DNA of 64,000 bases, taken from contig NZ_FMKA01000013.1 in the NCBI RefSeq assembly GCF_900096945.1, forward strand, positions 1 to 64,000, read 5' to 3'. This document shows, one piece after another, positions 1 through 9,102 of the stretch; within the stretch, counting starts at the first letter, position 1; every line of letters starts with the position of its first letter. This stretch comes from Anaerobium acetethylicum (GTDB lineage: Bacteria; Bacillota; Clostridia; Lachnospirales; Lachnospiraceae). A program made the translations under genes and the position numbers. The notes beneath the pieces were generated by a model, which searched no databases, was not told the DNA's origin, and saw only the letters and a list, made by a program, of their open reading frames with translations.

Positions 1-182
1 TCTCGTACACAAAATTTCTTCTTTTTTTCCAAAATCACCAATATTCAATTTTCAATCTACATTTGCATCTTTTGATTCTAACTCCGAGAAGTTATGTTAT
101 TATAGTAGCACACATCCATAAAGTAAAATTATTTATTGTGATGGATATATAAAAATAATTTATAGATAATATGGAGTTGCAT

Positions 183-1067
183 ATGCTGGATTTTAGAATA
201 GAAACATTTTTGTGTGTCTGCAAGCATCTGAACTACACAAAGGCAGCAGAAGAATTGAAAATAACACAGCCCGGGGTATCGCAGCATATTAAATATCTGG
301 AAGCTAATTACGGAGATAAGCTGTTTCGCTATACCAATAAAAAGCTGGCTCTCACACAAGCCGGTATGGAACTGCGAGATGCCATGATTTCGGCGAAACA
401 CGATTATATGCATCTGAAGAAGAATATCAAGGAACGTGCAGACGGGACAAAGCGGATCAAATTCGGCGCCACCCTTACGGTTGGTGAATTTCTGCTGCCG
501 CCTAAAATAAGAGATTATATCAGAAGAAATCCCAATACGCAGATTGATTTTACCATAGCAAACACGAAAGAGCTGCTGGGTTTATTAGAAGACGGCAAGA
601 TTGATTTTGCAATGGTCGAGGGCTATTTCAAGAAAAGCGGATACGAATACAGGACAATATCCAATGAAAAATATGTCCTGGTCTGCGGAAATGAGGATCC
701 CCTGGAAAAGGTGGAAGCGTTTGAGGAATTATTTGGGCATAACTTGTTAGTCCGGGAAGATGGATCCGGCACGAAAGAAATTCTGGAACGTTATCTTTCT
801 GAGCATGGATATGCAGTTTCTGATTTCTCAAGCATATCAGTGATCAATAATATACAGGTGATCAAACAGCTGCTTGAGGGCGGATGCGGCATAAGCTTTC
901 TTTATGAAATCGCCGTGAAAAAGGAACTGGAAGAAGGAAAACTGAGGGCGGTTCCAATAGCAGGATTTGACCTGCACCATGAGTTTAATTATATATGGCG
1001 CAAGAACAGTGTTTTCTGCGAGTATTATGAAACATTATTTGCTTCTTTGTTTGGCGGGGATGAATAA
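183..1067 (+). CDS. LysR-family transcriptional regulator
   Basis: A DNA-binding regulator of about 294 residues. The N-terminal 60 residues form the typical LysR winged helix-turn-helix (LNYTKAAEELKITQPGVSQH), and the rest is a substrate-binding-like effector domain. I prefer the ATG at 183 over the one at 171 because GGAG at 173-176 sits at the right distance before 183 and the protein then begins directly at the helix-turn-helix (MLDFRIETFL). No divergent target gene is visible, because the region upstream (1-170) is AT-rich and holds no gene. The regulated gene may lie outside the window. Effector unknown. Confidence 0.9.
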   Translation: MLDFRIETFLCVCKHLNYTKAAEELKITQPGVSQHIKYLEANYGDKLFRYTNKKLALTQAGMELRDAMISAKHDYMHLKKNIKERADGTKRIKFGATLTVGEFLLPPKIRDYIRRNPNTQIDFTIANTKELLGLLEDGKIDFAMVEGYFKKSGYEYRTISNEKYVLVCGNEDPLEKVEAFEELFGHNLLVREDGSGTKEILERYLSEHGYAVSDFSSISVINNIQVIKQLLEGGCGISFLYEIAVKKELEEGKLRAVPIAGFDLHHEFNYIWRKNSVFCEYYETLFASLFGGDE

Positions 1068-1190
1068 GATGCTAAGCAGGATTTGAAAAAGTATTAAATA
1101 AATCTTTGAGAGAAGAATTTATGAGAGCAATAGACAAATGTCAGCAGGCATTTGATCAGGCTGATTAATTGATAGAAATGGGGAAGTATC

Positions 1191-2066
1191 ATGCATGAGA
1201 CAAAGGTGAAATCTATTCTGTCCGCTCAGAACGGCATGAACATGTACCGAGGGTGTACTCACGGCTGTATCTACTGTGATGCGAGGAGTACCTGTTATCA
1301 GATACTGCATGAATTTGAAGATATTGAAGTGAAATCGAATACTGCAGAATTACTGGAACAGGCATTACGAAGCAAGAGAAAAAAATGTATGATAGGAACC
1401 GGAGGGATGAGCGACCCGTATCTTCATGCTGAAAAGCAGCTGAAGATTACCAGAAGATGTCTGGAACTGATTGATGAATATGGCTTTGGGGTTGCGATAC
1501 AGACTAAATCCGATCTGATACTAAGGGATCTGGACCTGCTGAAAAGTATTAACAGAAAGACCAAGTGCGTTGTTCAGATGACTATGACTACATATGATGA
1601 AAATTTATGCAGAATTCTGGAACCAAATGTTTGTACTACAAAGCGCAGGGCAGAAGTCTTAAATATCATGAGAGAGGAAGGAATCCCCACTATATGCTGG
1701 ATGACACCAATACTGCCTTTTATTAATGATACAGAAGAAAATATAAATGGTATTTTAGACTATTGCAAGAAGGCCGAGGTATATGGAATTCTTCTCTTTG
1801 GGATAGGGCTGACCCTGCGTGATGGGGACAGGCAATACTTTTATAGTAAGCTGGATCAGAATTTTCCAGGGATGAAAGAAAAATATGTCAGGACATATGG
1901 TAATGATTATGAGATTCCATCTCCAAAAAGTGAGCACCTTATGAAAATCGTCAAGACGGAATGCAGTAGAAATAATATCATATGCGATGCCAGTCAGTTA
2001 TTTGCTTACATGCGCTTGTTTGAAGATAAACAGGCAGGAAGGCAAATGAGTTTATTTGAAGATTAA
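1191..2066 (+). CDS. Radical SAM protein, SPL/Rv2578c-like
   Basis: A 291-residue radical SAM protein. The iron-sulfur ligands C22, C26 and C29 lie in CTHGCIYC, the CxxxCxxC motif that binds the 4Fe-4S cluster used to cleave S-adenosylmethionine. The motif lies very near the N-terminus, and the run from YRGCTHGCIYCDAR to GTGGMSDPY resembles the Rv2578c/spore-photoproduct-lyase-like subgroup found in many clostridia. A GGGGAAG ribosome-binding site precedes the ATG. The substrate is unknown, and DNA repair by true spore photoproduct lyase is not implied. It stands alone between the LysR gene and the two-component pair. Confidence 0.85.
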   Translation: MHETKVKSILSAQNGMNMYRGCTHGCIYCDARSTCYQILHEFEDIEVKSNTAELLEQALRSKRKKCMIGTGGMSDPYLHAEKQLKITRRCLELIDEYGFGVAIQTKSDLILRDLDLLKSINRKTKCVVQMTMTTYDENLCRILEPNVCTTKRRAEVLNIMREEGIPTICWMTPILPFINDTEENINGILDYCKKAEVYGILLFGIGLTLRDGDRQYFYSKLDQNFPGMKEKYVRTYGNDYEIPSPKSEHLMKIVKTECSRNNIICDASQLFAYMRLFEDKQAGRQMSLFED

Positions 2067-2279
2067 GGAAAGAGACGAATAAACAGGCTTTATGCTTTGG
2101 AAGGTGCAATACGGGGAATCAGGAAAACCTTATTGCCGGATGAGAGAAAAGCAGAACTCAGGGAGTTTTATAAATGGCATAAGAGATAGAAAATAGTATG
2201 AATGCAGGTTTGACAAATTCCAGTAAGGAAGATACTATTAGGGCTAATATCAAAGTAATTACAAGGGGAGGAAAAGTAG

Positions 2280-3029
2280 ATGTATTTGTTTCTAAAATAC
2301 ATCATACAAGAGAATATGATTCGTATTGCAATTGTGGAGGATGAGAGAGACTGCCAGCTTTCATTGGCTGAGTATCTGGGTCGATTTGGAAATGAAAATG
2401 ATAAGAAGTTTGATATTGCATTGTTTGATGATGGGATGGATATCACAGAGAATTATGAATCCAGATGGGATATCATCTTCATGGATATCAAAATGAAGCA
2501 CATGGATGGCATGACAGCCGCAAGAAAAATACGGGAGTATGACAAGGCGGTCATCATCATATTTATCACGACCATGGCGAAATTTGCGATTAAAGGCTAT
2601 GAGGTGGATGCATTGGACTTTGTCCTGAAGCCACTGAAGTATCCGCAGTTCGTTGACAAAATGAAAAAGGCGCTCAGTTCGCTTTCCAGAATTTCAGAAC
2701 ACAAATATCTGCTTTTACCTGTTGAAGATAGAAAAGAGCGTGTTTCTACGGAACAGATCATGTTTATAGAGGTCAAGGGCCATAATCTTTATATAGTCAC
2801 GGAACAGGGTACTTATACGATGCGCTATTCCATTTCAAAACTGGAAAAGGAATTGACCGGATATCATTTTATACGATGCAATAATTCCTACCTGATTAAT
2901 CTTAAAAATGTGACTGGTGTGGAGAAGGATATTGTGATGATTAATGAGAATAGAATACCAATCAGCAGAACGAGGAAAAAGCAGTTTCTGGAGTCGCTGT
3001 CAAATTATCTGGTCGGGGGATATCGCTGA
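2280..3029 (+). CDS. LytTR-family response regulator
   Basis: A 249-residue AgrA-like response regulator with an N-terminal receiver domain (phosphoacceptor D69 in DIIFMDIKM, acidic pair ED at 20-21) and a C-terminal LytTR DNA-binding domain from about residue 140. The ATG at 2280 has a strong GGGGAGG eight bases upstream. The conserved domain starts at an in-frame ATG at 2316 (MIRIAIVED), so the first 12 residues may be an extension. The stop overlaps the start of the histidine kinase gene (TGATG at 3028-3032), so the two are translationally coupled. The GH3 gene just downstream is the obvious candidate target. Confidence 0.92.
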   Translation: MYLFLKYIIQENMIRIAIVEDERDCQLSLAEYLGRFGNENDKKFDIALFDDGMDITENYESRWDIIFMDIKMKHMDGMTAARKIREYDKAVIIIFITTMAKFAIKGYEVDALDFVLKPLKYPQFVDKMKKALSSLSRISEHKYLLLPVEDRKERVSTEQIMFIEVKGHNLYIVTEQGTYTMRYSISKLEKELTGYHFIRCNNSYLINLKNVTGVEKDIVMINENRIPISRTRKKQFLESLSNYLVGGYR

Positions 3030-4354
3030 TGAATAGCTTTCCATTATCAAGCCTGCTCATTTATTTTCCGCTGGAATTATTCGGTGCGGTCATCGTTTAT
3101 GGGTTTTTATTAAAAAGAAGAACTCATTTTGCAGCAAGAATGATCATTTTTGCTTTGCTCAGCTATTTTGCTGTAGTTCAACTATTGTCAGGAGTTTGGG
3201 AAATAGCAGGTATAGCTGATTTGACAAGTTATAAGACAAGTTTTATGATGTATGGCCTCTTATGTGTCTGCATATTTTTATCCATGATAGTTGTCGTATG
3301 GGGCACCTGTGATGTCAGATTCCGTGAAGCGGTCTATTGTGCGACCTGTGCATATCTGACGGAGCATATGGTCTACTGTATCCGGATTCTGATCAATCAT
3401 GTATCTGGAAAAAATCTCACAGATGCCGGTACAATCTGGTATTATCTGGTGCATGCGGGGGCGTACTTTATCGCATACCATATATTTGTAAAACGGATGA
3501 TCAGCGGAAAGCATTATGCGGCGGGAGCCGTACAATCTTTGTGGCTGAGTTTAAGCACCCTGTTCATGGTTCTGGTAATGAGCCTGGTAGCGAGTGCATA
3601 TGAGTTTGCCTGGATCCATGGGATTTATGCATTTTTCTGCTGTTTTTTTGTACTCATCAGCCAGGTGAATCAGTTGAAACAGTTAAATCTGCAGAATGAG
3701 CTGAACTACAACCAGCAGCTCTGGATCAAGCACAAGGCCCAGTATGATATGTCAAAGGAAAACATTGATATCATTAACCGGAAATGCCACGATCTTAAGC
3801 ATCAGGTGGCTGCTTTAAGGCAGATCAGCGATCTGGAAAAGCAGAAAGAAGCGATTGATTCCATGGAACATTCCATTCTGATTTATGATTCCATTTTGGA
3901 GACAGGAAATGAAATTCTGGATACAGTATTAACCGAGAAAAGTTTAATCTGCACTGCAAACAATATCGATTTGAACTGCATGATAGATGGAAAACGGCTG
4001 GATTTTATGGATACGGTGGATCTGTATACATTGTTTGGAAATGCTCTGGATAATGCGATTGAAGGGGTGCTGAAGCTGGATCGCGAAGAGAACTGCGGCA
4101 TCAGCATACTGGTCCATGAGAAAGTCAACCTGATCTTTATCCAGGTGGAAAATCACTTCCGGGGAGGGCTCCAAATGAAGAACGGACTGCCTTTGACCGA
4201 CAAGGAAGATAAGAAATATCACGGGTTCGGACTGAAAAGCATTATTCATGTGGCAGAGAAATATGGCGGATTCGTCAAGATAGAAACGGATTGCCAGATA
4301 TTCGTACTCAGAATTACAATTCCCATATATGAAAAAGCATTGACTGTCCAGTAG
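3029..4354 (+). CDS. GHKL-type sensor histidine kinase
   Basis: A 441-residue membrane sensor kinase paired with the upstream LytTR regulator. About the first 210 residues are strongly hydrophobic with roughly six membrane segments. A coiled linker (QVNQLKQLNLQNELNYNQQ) leads to the phosphoacceptor box at H254 (KCHDLKHQ) and a GHKL ATPase domain (N box GNALDNAIEGV, G box KYHGFGLKS near the C-terminus). This layout matches AgrC-like kinases of clostridia, which usually sense peptides or small ligands from outside. Signal unknown. The start is fixed by overlap with the preceding stop. Confidence 0.92.
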   Translation: MNSFPLSSLLIYFPLELFGAVIVYGFLLKRRTHFAARMIIFALLSYFAVVQLLSGVWEIAGIADLTSYKTSFMMYGLLCVCIFLSMIVVVWGTCDVRFREAVYCATCAYLTEHMVYCIRILINHVSGKNLTDAGTIWYYLVHAGAYFIAYHIFVKRMISGKHYAAGAVQSLWLSLSTLFMVLVMSLVASAYEFAWIHGIYAFFCCFFVLISQVNQLKQLNLQNELNYNQQLWIKHKAQYDMSKENIDIINRKCHDLKHQVAALRQISDLEKQKEAIDSMEHSILIYDSILETGNEILDTVLTEKSLICTANNIDLNCMIDGKRLDFMDTVDLYTLFGNALDNAIEGVLKLDREENCGISILVHEKVNLIFIQVENHFRGGLQMKNGLPLTDKEDKKYHGFGLKSIIHVAEKYGGFVKIETDCQIFVLRITIPIYEKALTVQ

Positions 4355-4530
4355 CCTGTTACCGTGTCCTGAACAGCCGCCAAAAGTATTGGGATCTGCC
4401 TCTGCCTGTGAGTTGTGACACAAAATTGACCAGTTAGGACATGCAGAACAAACAGAACAGGTACCATGATAAAATCCTTATAAATTGTGCACAATTTGAA
4501 AGAGATGCGAAATTCTTAGGGAGGTTAATC

Positions 4531-7500
4531 ATGGAAACAACACAAAAAAGAGTGAAGAAAAAGAGAAAAGCAGGGAAAAATGGAAAGGTTATCAAAACGG
4601 TCATTTCAGCAATATTAGTAGTGGTCATGATCGCTGCGATTGTGGCTGCGAATAGTCTTCTGGTCGAAAACAGCCGTATCGTGAATAATATAATGGGATT
4701 CAATCAAAAGACGATCAGCAGTTCAAATGTGGATTCCACCGGCCTGGACCTTGCATACAACAAATCTGACTATACGCCTGAAGAAATCGGTGCAGCAGAA
4801 GATTCCCTTTATGATTCCATATCAGCCGAAGGAATTGTTCTGCTGAAGAATGATGATCAGGTATTGCCGCTTTCCAAAGAAACTACCTTCAGTTTTTTCA
4901 GCGTCAATGCGGCGAAAATAAGTATTGGCGGAGGAATGATGGGTGGCGGCATCAGCTTGAAAGATGCCTTTGATCAGGAATCTGTGAAGATGAATGATGC
5001 GTTATGGCAGTTCTATTCCAAAGGGGATGGCTCTGAGTATGGATTGGGATCTGGATCCATCAGCTATGGAGACAGTGAAGATTTCAGCATCAAGGAATGC
5101 CCGCTTTCTGTATTAGAGGGAAATGAAGAGGTTATGGAAAGCCTGAGCGGAACCACACCGGTCTATTTCCTGAAACGTGTAGCCGGAGAAGGCCGCGATA
5201 TGCCTCGTTCCATGTACAATCATGCAGATAACAAGGAAGACCAGGCAAAAAGCTATCTGGAACCGGATACGACAGAACTGGAAATCCTTTCATACTTAAA
5301 CGATAATTTCAATGAGGTGATTCTTGTAGTCAACTCAAATGCAGCCTTAGAGCTTGACTGGCTGGCTGATTTCCCTAATATCAAAGCAGTCATCTATGCG
5401 CCGGATGGACTTGCTGCGCTTCCGGGCATACTCACAGGAACCATAAATCCGTCGGGAAGGACTGTCGATACCTTTGCTTCAGATGCACTGGCTTCACCTG
5501 CAGCGCAGAATATAGGCGATTATGCTTATTATGCGGAAGATGGAACTCCGACAAAATACAATTATGTCAGCTACAAAGAAGGAATCTATGTAGGATACAA
5601 ATACTATGAAACCCGCTATGAAGATGTCGTATTGGGACAGGGAAATGCAGGGGAATATGAGTATGCTTCTGAAGTGTGCTATCCGTTTGGTTACGGATTA
5701 TCCTATACGACATTTGAATGGGGCAATCAGCAGGTAACCTGGAACGATTCAACATGTACAGTGACAGTAGATGTAACGAATACAGGTGATGTGTCAGGAA
5801 AAGATGTGGTGGAAATCTTTGTACAGAGTCCGTACACGGAATATGACAAGGAAAATCATGTGGAAAAAGCCTCTGTACAGCTTGCGGGTTATGATAAAAC
5901 GAAGGAACTGCAGCCAGGTGAAACTGAAACTGTGACAGTTACATTTGATGAAGAGCAGTTGAAAGCATATGACTACACGAATGCAAAAACTTATATCCTG
6001 GATGCCGGTGAATATTATATTGCCGCAGGAAAAAATGCCCACGATGCGATCAACAACATACTCGCGGCAAAAGGGAAGACTACAGCCGAAGGCATGACCA
6101 GCGACGGAAATCAGAATCTGGCGTCAACATATACACCGGACATTGCAGATACGGACGCAGTGACCTACTCTGTTGATTCCTATAGCGGAGAGCAGATTAC
6201 CAATCAGCTGGATGCTGCAGATGGCGATATTGCCTGTCTTTCAAGAAGCGACTGGCAGGGAACATGGCCTGAACACGACGGAGTGGCAAGTTCCGTAATC
6301 AGTACATGGGGAAATGAGATAAACGGCACTGATGCGGAGGGCAATCCTGCTTCCTATACCTATTACAAGACAATCGACAGTGAAGGGCTCGCACAGCTGG
6401 ATTCTTTCGATTCCCTGAGCCCCGTGGATCCTGAAAGCTTTCAGGATGAAATCGTATATGGCGAAAAGAATAATTTGACCTTGATTGAAATGCGCGGCCT
6501 CGACTTTGATGATCCCCTTTGGGAAGACCTGCTCGATCAGCTGACACCGGAGGATTATTATAATACGATCGGAATATCAGGTTATGGCATTGAGTTTATC
6601 GATTCTGTGAATATGCCTTTCTGTAAAGATGCAGATACGGCAGCAGGCCTGATTTACGGCGGGACAGGAAAAATGTTTCCAAATATGATGACCCTGGCGC
6701 AGACCTGGAATCAGGATCTGGCACTGGAATACGGCACCATGATCGGCAATGAAGCAGTATTAGGCGGAGCTGACGGATGGTATGCTCCATCCATGAACAT
6801 TCACCGCACACCTTTCTCAGGAAGAAATGGTGAATACTATTCAGAAGACGGATTCTTATCCGGAACAGTTGCCTCTTTAGAAGTAAAGGGAGCGGCTTCA
6901 AAAGGACTTTATACCTACATCAAGCATTTCGCATTCAATGACCAGGAAAACCACAGAGGCGACAGAGACGGCCAGTTTGGCCTGGCAACCTGGCTGAATG
7001 AGCAGGCAGCACGTGAACTCTATCTATTGCCATTTGAAATCTGCATGAAAGTGGGGAATATTGAGCAGAACTATCTTGTTAAGAATGAAGATGGGACATA
7101 TAAGAATGCAGCCCGGGAAATTCCTGCCTGTCAGGCAGTCATGACAGCTTTCAATCGTATGGGTTATACCTGGACCGGAGGATCATATCCGTTAATCACA
7201 GGAATCCTCCGGAATGAATGGGCATTCAACGGATTGATCATCACGGATAATGCCAATACAAGTCTCTTTATGGACTGTTATCAGATGATTGAGGCGGGAG
7301 GAGATATAAAATTAACTTCTTTAAGTGATTCTGCCCGTTTTGACTATGATAAAAACGATGCGGCTACCTACCATTATGGAAGGGAAGCAATGCACCGTCT
7401 TCTGTATACGGTTTCCAACTCCAAGGCAATGAATGGAGCGATGCCAGGAAGTGTATTTAAAAATGAAATGCTGTTTACAGAAAAATTAAAAATTGGCATT

Positions 7501-7614
7501 AATATCGGATGCGGTATCGGTATTGCGCTTTTGGTTCTGTTTACTATATTGCGTTTTGTAAAAAAGAAAGAAAAAAGCAAAGTAGTTTGTGATATTTCAT
7601 ACTCGAACGAATAA
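4531..7614 (+). CDS. Circularly permuted GH3 glycosidase, membrane-anchored at both ends
   Basis: A glycoside hydrolase family 3 enzyme of 1027 residues, probably a beta-glucosidase or related exo-enzyme. The domain order is inverted: the C-terminal GH3 domain comes first (GIVLLKNDDQVLPL), then a fibronectin-III-like part (about 415-510), and the catalytic TIM-barrel domain lies at the C-terminal end (KHFAFNDQENHRGDRDGQ; nucleophile D906 in GLIITDN). There is a basic tail plus membrane segment at the N-terminus (VISAILVVVMIAAIVAA) and another near the C-terminus (IGCGIGIALLVLFTILRF, then lysine-rich). I chose ATG 4531 because AGGGAGG lies just upstream; an in-frame start at 4441 lacks one. 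It probably acts at the outer membrane face and follows the LytTR/GHKL pair. Confidence 0.88.
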   Translation: METTQKRVKKKRKAGKNGKVIKTVISAILVVVMIAAIVAANSLLVENSRIVNNIMGFNQKTISSSNVDSTGLDLAYNKSDYTPEEIGAAEDSLYDSISAEGIVLLKNDDQVLPLSKETTFSFFSVNAAKISIGGGMMGGGISLKDAFDQESVKMNDALWQFYSKGDGSEYGLGSGSISYGDSEDFSIKECPLSVLEGNEEVMESLSGTTPVYFLKRVAGEGRDMPRSMYNHADNKEDQAKSYLEPDTTELEILSYLNDNFNEVILVVNSNAALELDWLADFPNIKAVIYAPDGLAALPGILTGTINPSGRTVDTFASDALASPAAQNIGDYAYYAEDGTPTKYNYVSYKEGIYVGYKYYETRYEDVVLGQGNAGEYEYASEVCYPFGYGLSYTTFEWGNQQVTWNDSTCTVTVDVTNTGDVSGKDVVEIFVQSPYTEYDKENHVEKASVQLAGYDKTKELQPGETETVTVTFDEEQLKAYDYTNAKTYILDAGEYYIAAGKNAHDAINNILAAKGKTTAEGMTSDGNQNLASTYTPDIADTDAVTYSVDSYSGEQITNQLDAADGDIACLSRSDWQGTWPEHDGVASSVISTWGNEINGTDAEGNPASYTYYKTIDSEGLAQLDSFDSLSPVDPESFQDEIVYGEKNNLTLIEMRGLDFDDPLWEDLLDQLTPEDYYNTIGISGYGIEFIDSVNMPFCKDADTAAGLIYGGTGKMFPNMMTLAQTWNQDLALEYGTMIGNEAVLGGADGWYAPSMNIHRTPFSGRNGEYYSEDGFLSGTVASLEVKGAASKGLYTYIKHFAFNDQENHRGDRDGQFGLATWLNEQAARELYLLPFEICMKVGNIEQNYLVKNEDGTYKNAAREIPACQAVMTAFNRMGYTWTGGSYPLITGILRNEWAFNGLIITDNANTSLFMDCYQMIEAGGDIKLTSLSDSARFDYDKNDAATYHYGREAMHRLLYTVSNSKAMNGAMPGSVFKNEMLFTEKLKIGINIGCGIGIALLVLFTILRFVKKKEKSKVVCDISYSNE

Positions 7615-7630
7615 TAAAATCAAATAGGAC

Positions 7631-7909
7631 GTGATGCAAAACATGTTCATTCGCAGCGCGCTCTCGCTTAAATGAAGACGTAGTGGTACGTAAGGCCGCA
7701 AAATACGAGACCTAAGTACCAACGTCTTCATAAAGCTGCTCATTGAATCTTGTTTTGCATCACTGCGTGTTGGATGGCGAATGTGCAAATCGATGAAACT
7801 GAATGTTGCAAGAGAGCTTTGGACACTCTAATCCAGAGTATAAAAACAGAACATTCGGCATAACCATTTAGAACAATCATCCAGTGAAGTGATCTACAAT
7901 GGATTTGCA
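7631..7909. repeat. Two adjacent long imperfect palindromes between convergent genes
   Basis: The 280-bp gap between the GH3 gene and the convergent AraC gene is filled by two palindromic blocks. The first spans 7631-7763, with perfect outer arms (GTGATGCAAAAC and its complement at 7752-7763) and nested arms ATGAAGACGT (7672-7681) with ACGTCTTCAT (7722-7731) and TGGTAC (7684-7689) with GTACCA (7716-7721). The second spans 7784-7909, with arms TGCAAATC and GATTTGCA and nested GAATGTT/AACATTC. It may act as a bidirectional terminator or be a MITE-like insertion. It does not share the linkers of the other repeat family in this window. Confidence 0.6.
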
Positions 7910-8889
7910 TAAAACCCCGAGTCACCATGCTGCTTCCTGTATTCAGCGGGACTCATCCCATATTCTTTTTTGAACAGACTATAAAAACTGCTTTTATCTT
8001 TATAGCCGATAATAGCAACGATATGCTCGATGCTGTAATCAGTATAGAGCAGATAGTTTATGGCATTCTGCAACCGGATATGAACGATCAGGTCACGAAA
8101 GGTCTGCCCTGTCTGTTTGTGGATCAGTGCAGAAAGATATTTTGGGTGGTAATTGAACTGTGAGGCAACGGCATTCATGCTGACAGTCTGATAATTCATG
8201 TAAATATAGTCGATAATCTCTGCCATCGCTGTGTTGCCATGGCGGGAATGTTCCGTGCCGCATCTTATAATGAATGAAAAAATCAAAGTAAGCAATGACT
8301 CGATGATAACCTGGCTGTATTGCTTTTTATCAAGATATTCTTTTGTCAAAAGTTCAATCAGATGATCTGTATCCTTATCCAGAGACTGAAGATACAGGAA
8401 AGATGGTTGTTTTACATTTTCAACACGATAGCGTATAAAAAAGGCATTGAGCAGCGGATCGTGAAACAGTACCTGAAACAGGGATTTCTGGAACAGGTTT
8501 GTGGGAAGTACGATGTTAAGTATCAAATCTGTTTCTTTCGTATATTTTTTAAAATAATGCACCGCATTGGGATTCATGATACAGAGATTTCCTTCCTGCA
8601 GATGGATTTCCTGTCCATTAATGACACCAATCGGAGATCCCTTGCAAACATAAATCAGTTCAAAAAAATCATGATAGTGCTTAATGCTGTTTCCGCTTTC
8701 GCGGTGGAATGACATGAACAGGGATTGCGAAGCGTCCCGAAAGAAAAAAGAAGCAGAAAAAAGAAGCGGGGAATCAGATGATGGTTTTTCAGCTTCTTTT
8801 TTTGGTACGGAAAGCAAAGCGCGTTTGGCGTTTTCTTCCTCGATTTTGTCTGAGTGCTCCCAAAGCTTATTGATTAAATTCTGTTCCAT
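7894..8889 (-). CDS. AraC-family regulator with cupin sensor domain
   Basis: A 331-residue regulator transcribed away from the rhamnosidase gene. A cupin-like sugar-sensing domain occupies the first half (HYHDFFELIYVCKGSPIGVINGQEI), and two helix-turn-helix units form the C-terminal AraC domain (IGYKDKSSFYSLFKKEYGMSPAEYRKQ). The start has GAGGTAAG eight bases upstream on the minus strand. The divergent layout (213 bp to the GH78 gene) is the usual arrangement for an activator of rhamnose or rhamnoside use. Its last codons lie inside the palindrome that fills the gap to the GH3 gene. Confidence 0.9.
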   Translation of the reverse strand: MEQNLINKLWEHSDKIEEENAKRALLSVPKKEAEKPSSDSPLLFSASFFFRDASQSLFMSFHRESGNSIKHYHDFFELIYVCKGSPIGVINGQEIHLQEGNLCIMNPNAVHYFKKYTKETDLILNIVLPTNLFQKSLFQVLFHDPLLNAFFIRYRVENVKQPSFLYLQSLDKDTDHLIELLTKEYLDKKQYSQVIIESLLTLIFSFIIRCGTEHSRHGNTAMAEIIDYIYMNYQTVSMNAVASQFNYHPKYLSALIHKQTGQTFRDLIVHIRLQNAINYLLYTDYSIEHIVAIIGYKDKSSFYSLFKKEYGMSPAEYRKQHGDSGFYANPL

Positions 8890-9102
8890 AATATCTTACC
8901 TCACAACACAGGATGTATTACCTGGGAATATTTAAAATCCTACTGTATTATTATATAATCCATGTATGTGAAAAGCCAGAAGAATCATGCGATAGATCAA
9001 AAAAATACAATCGGGAAATGCCGGAAAAATCGTTGTGTGAAATGGTAAGCATAAACCGGCATAAGAATAGTAAAAATCAGCAGAATAAAAGGAGAAGCTC
9101 AA

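Noticed and set aside
1121-1168. Short frame MRAIDKCQQAFDQAD between the LysR and radical SAM genes
   Set aside because: Only 15 codons without a clear binding site; no hairpin or terminator that would make it a leader.
2067-2189. Open frame after the radical SAM gene (NRLYALEGAIRGIRKTLLPD and on)
   Set aside because: It reads like protein but has no start codon or ribosome-binding site and only about 40 codons. It may be a gene remnant, but I cannot name the family.
4401-4530. Possible LytTR-binding repeats or promoter before the GH3 gene (TTGACCAGTTAGGACA)
   Set aside because: Only one partial match to the LytTR site consensus and no clear -10 box; too weak to list.
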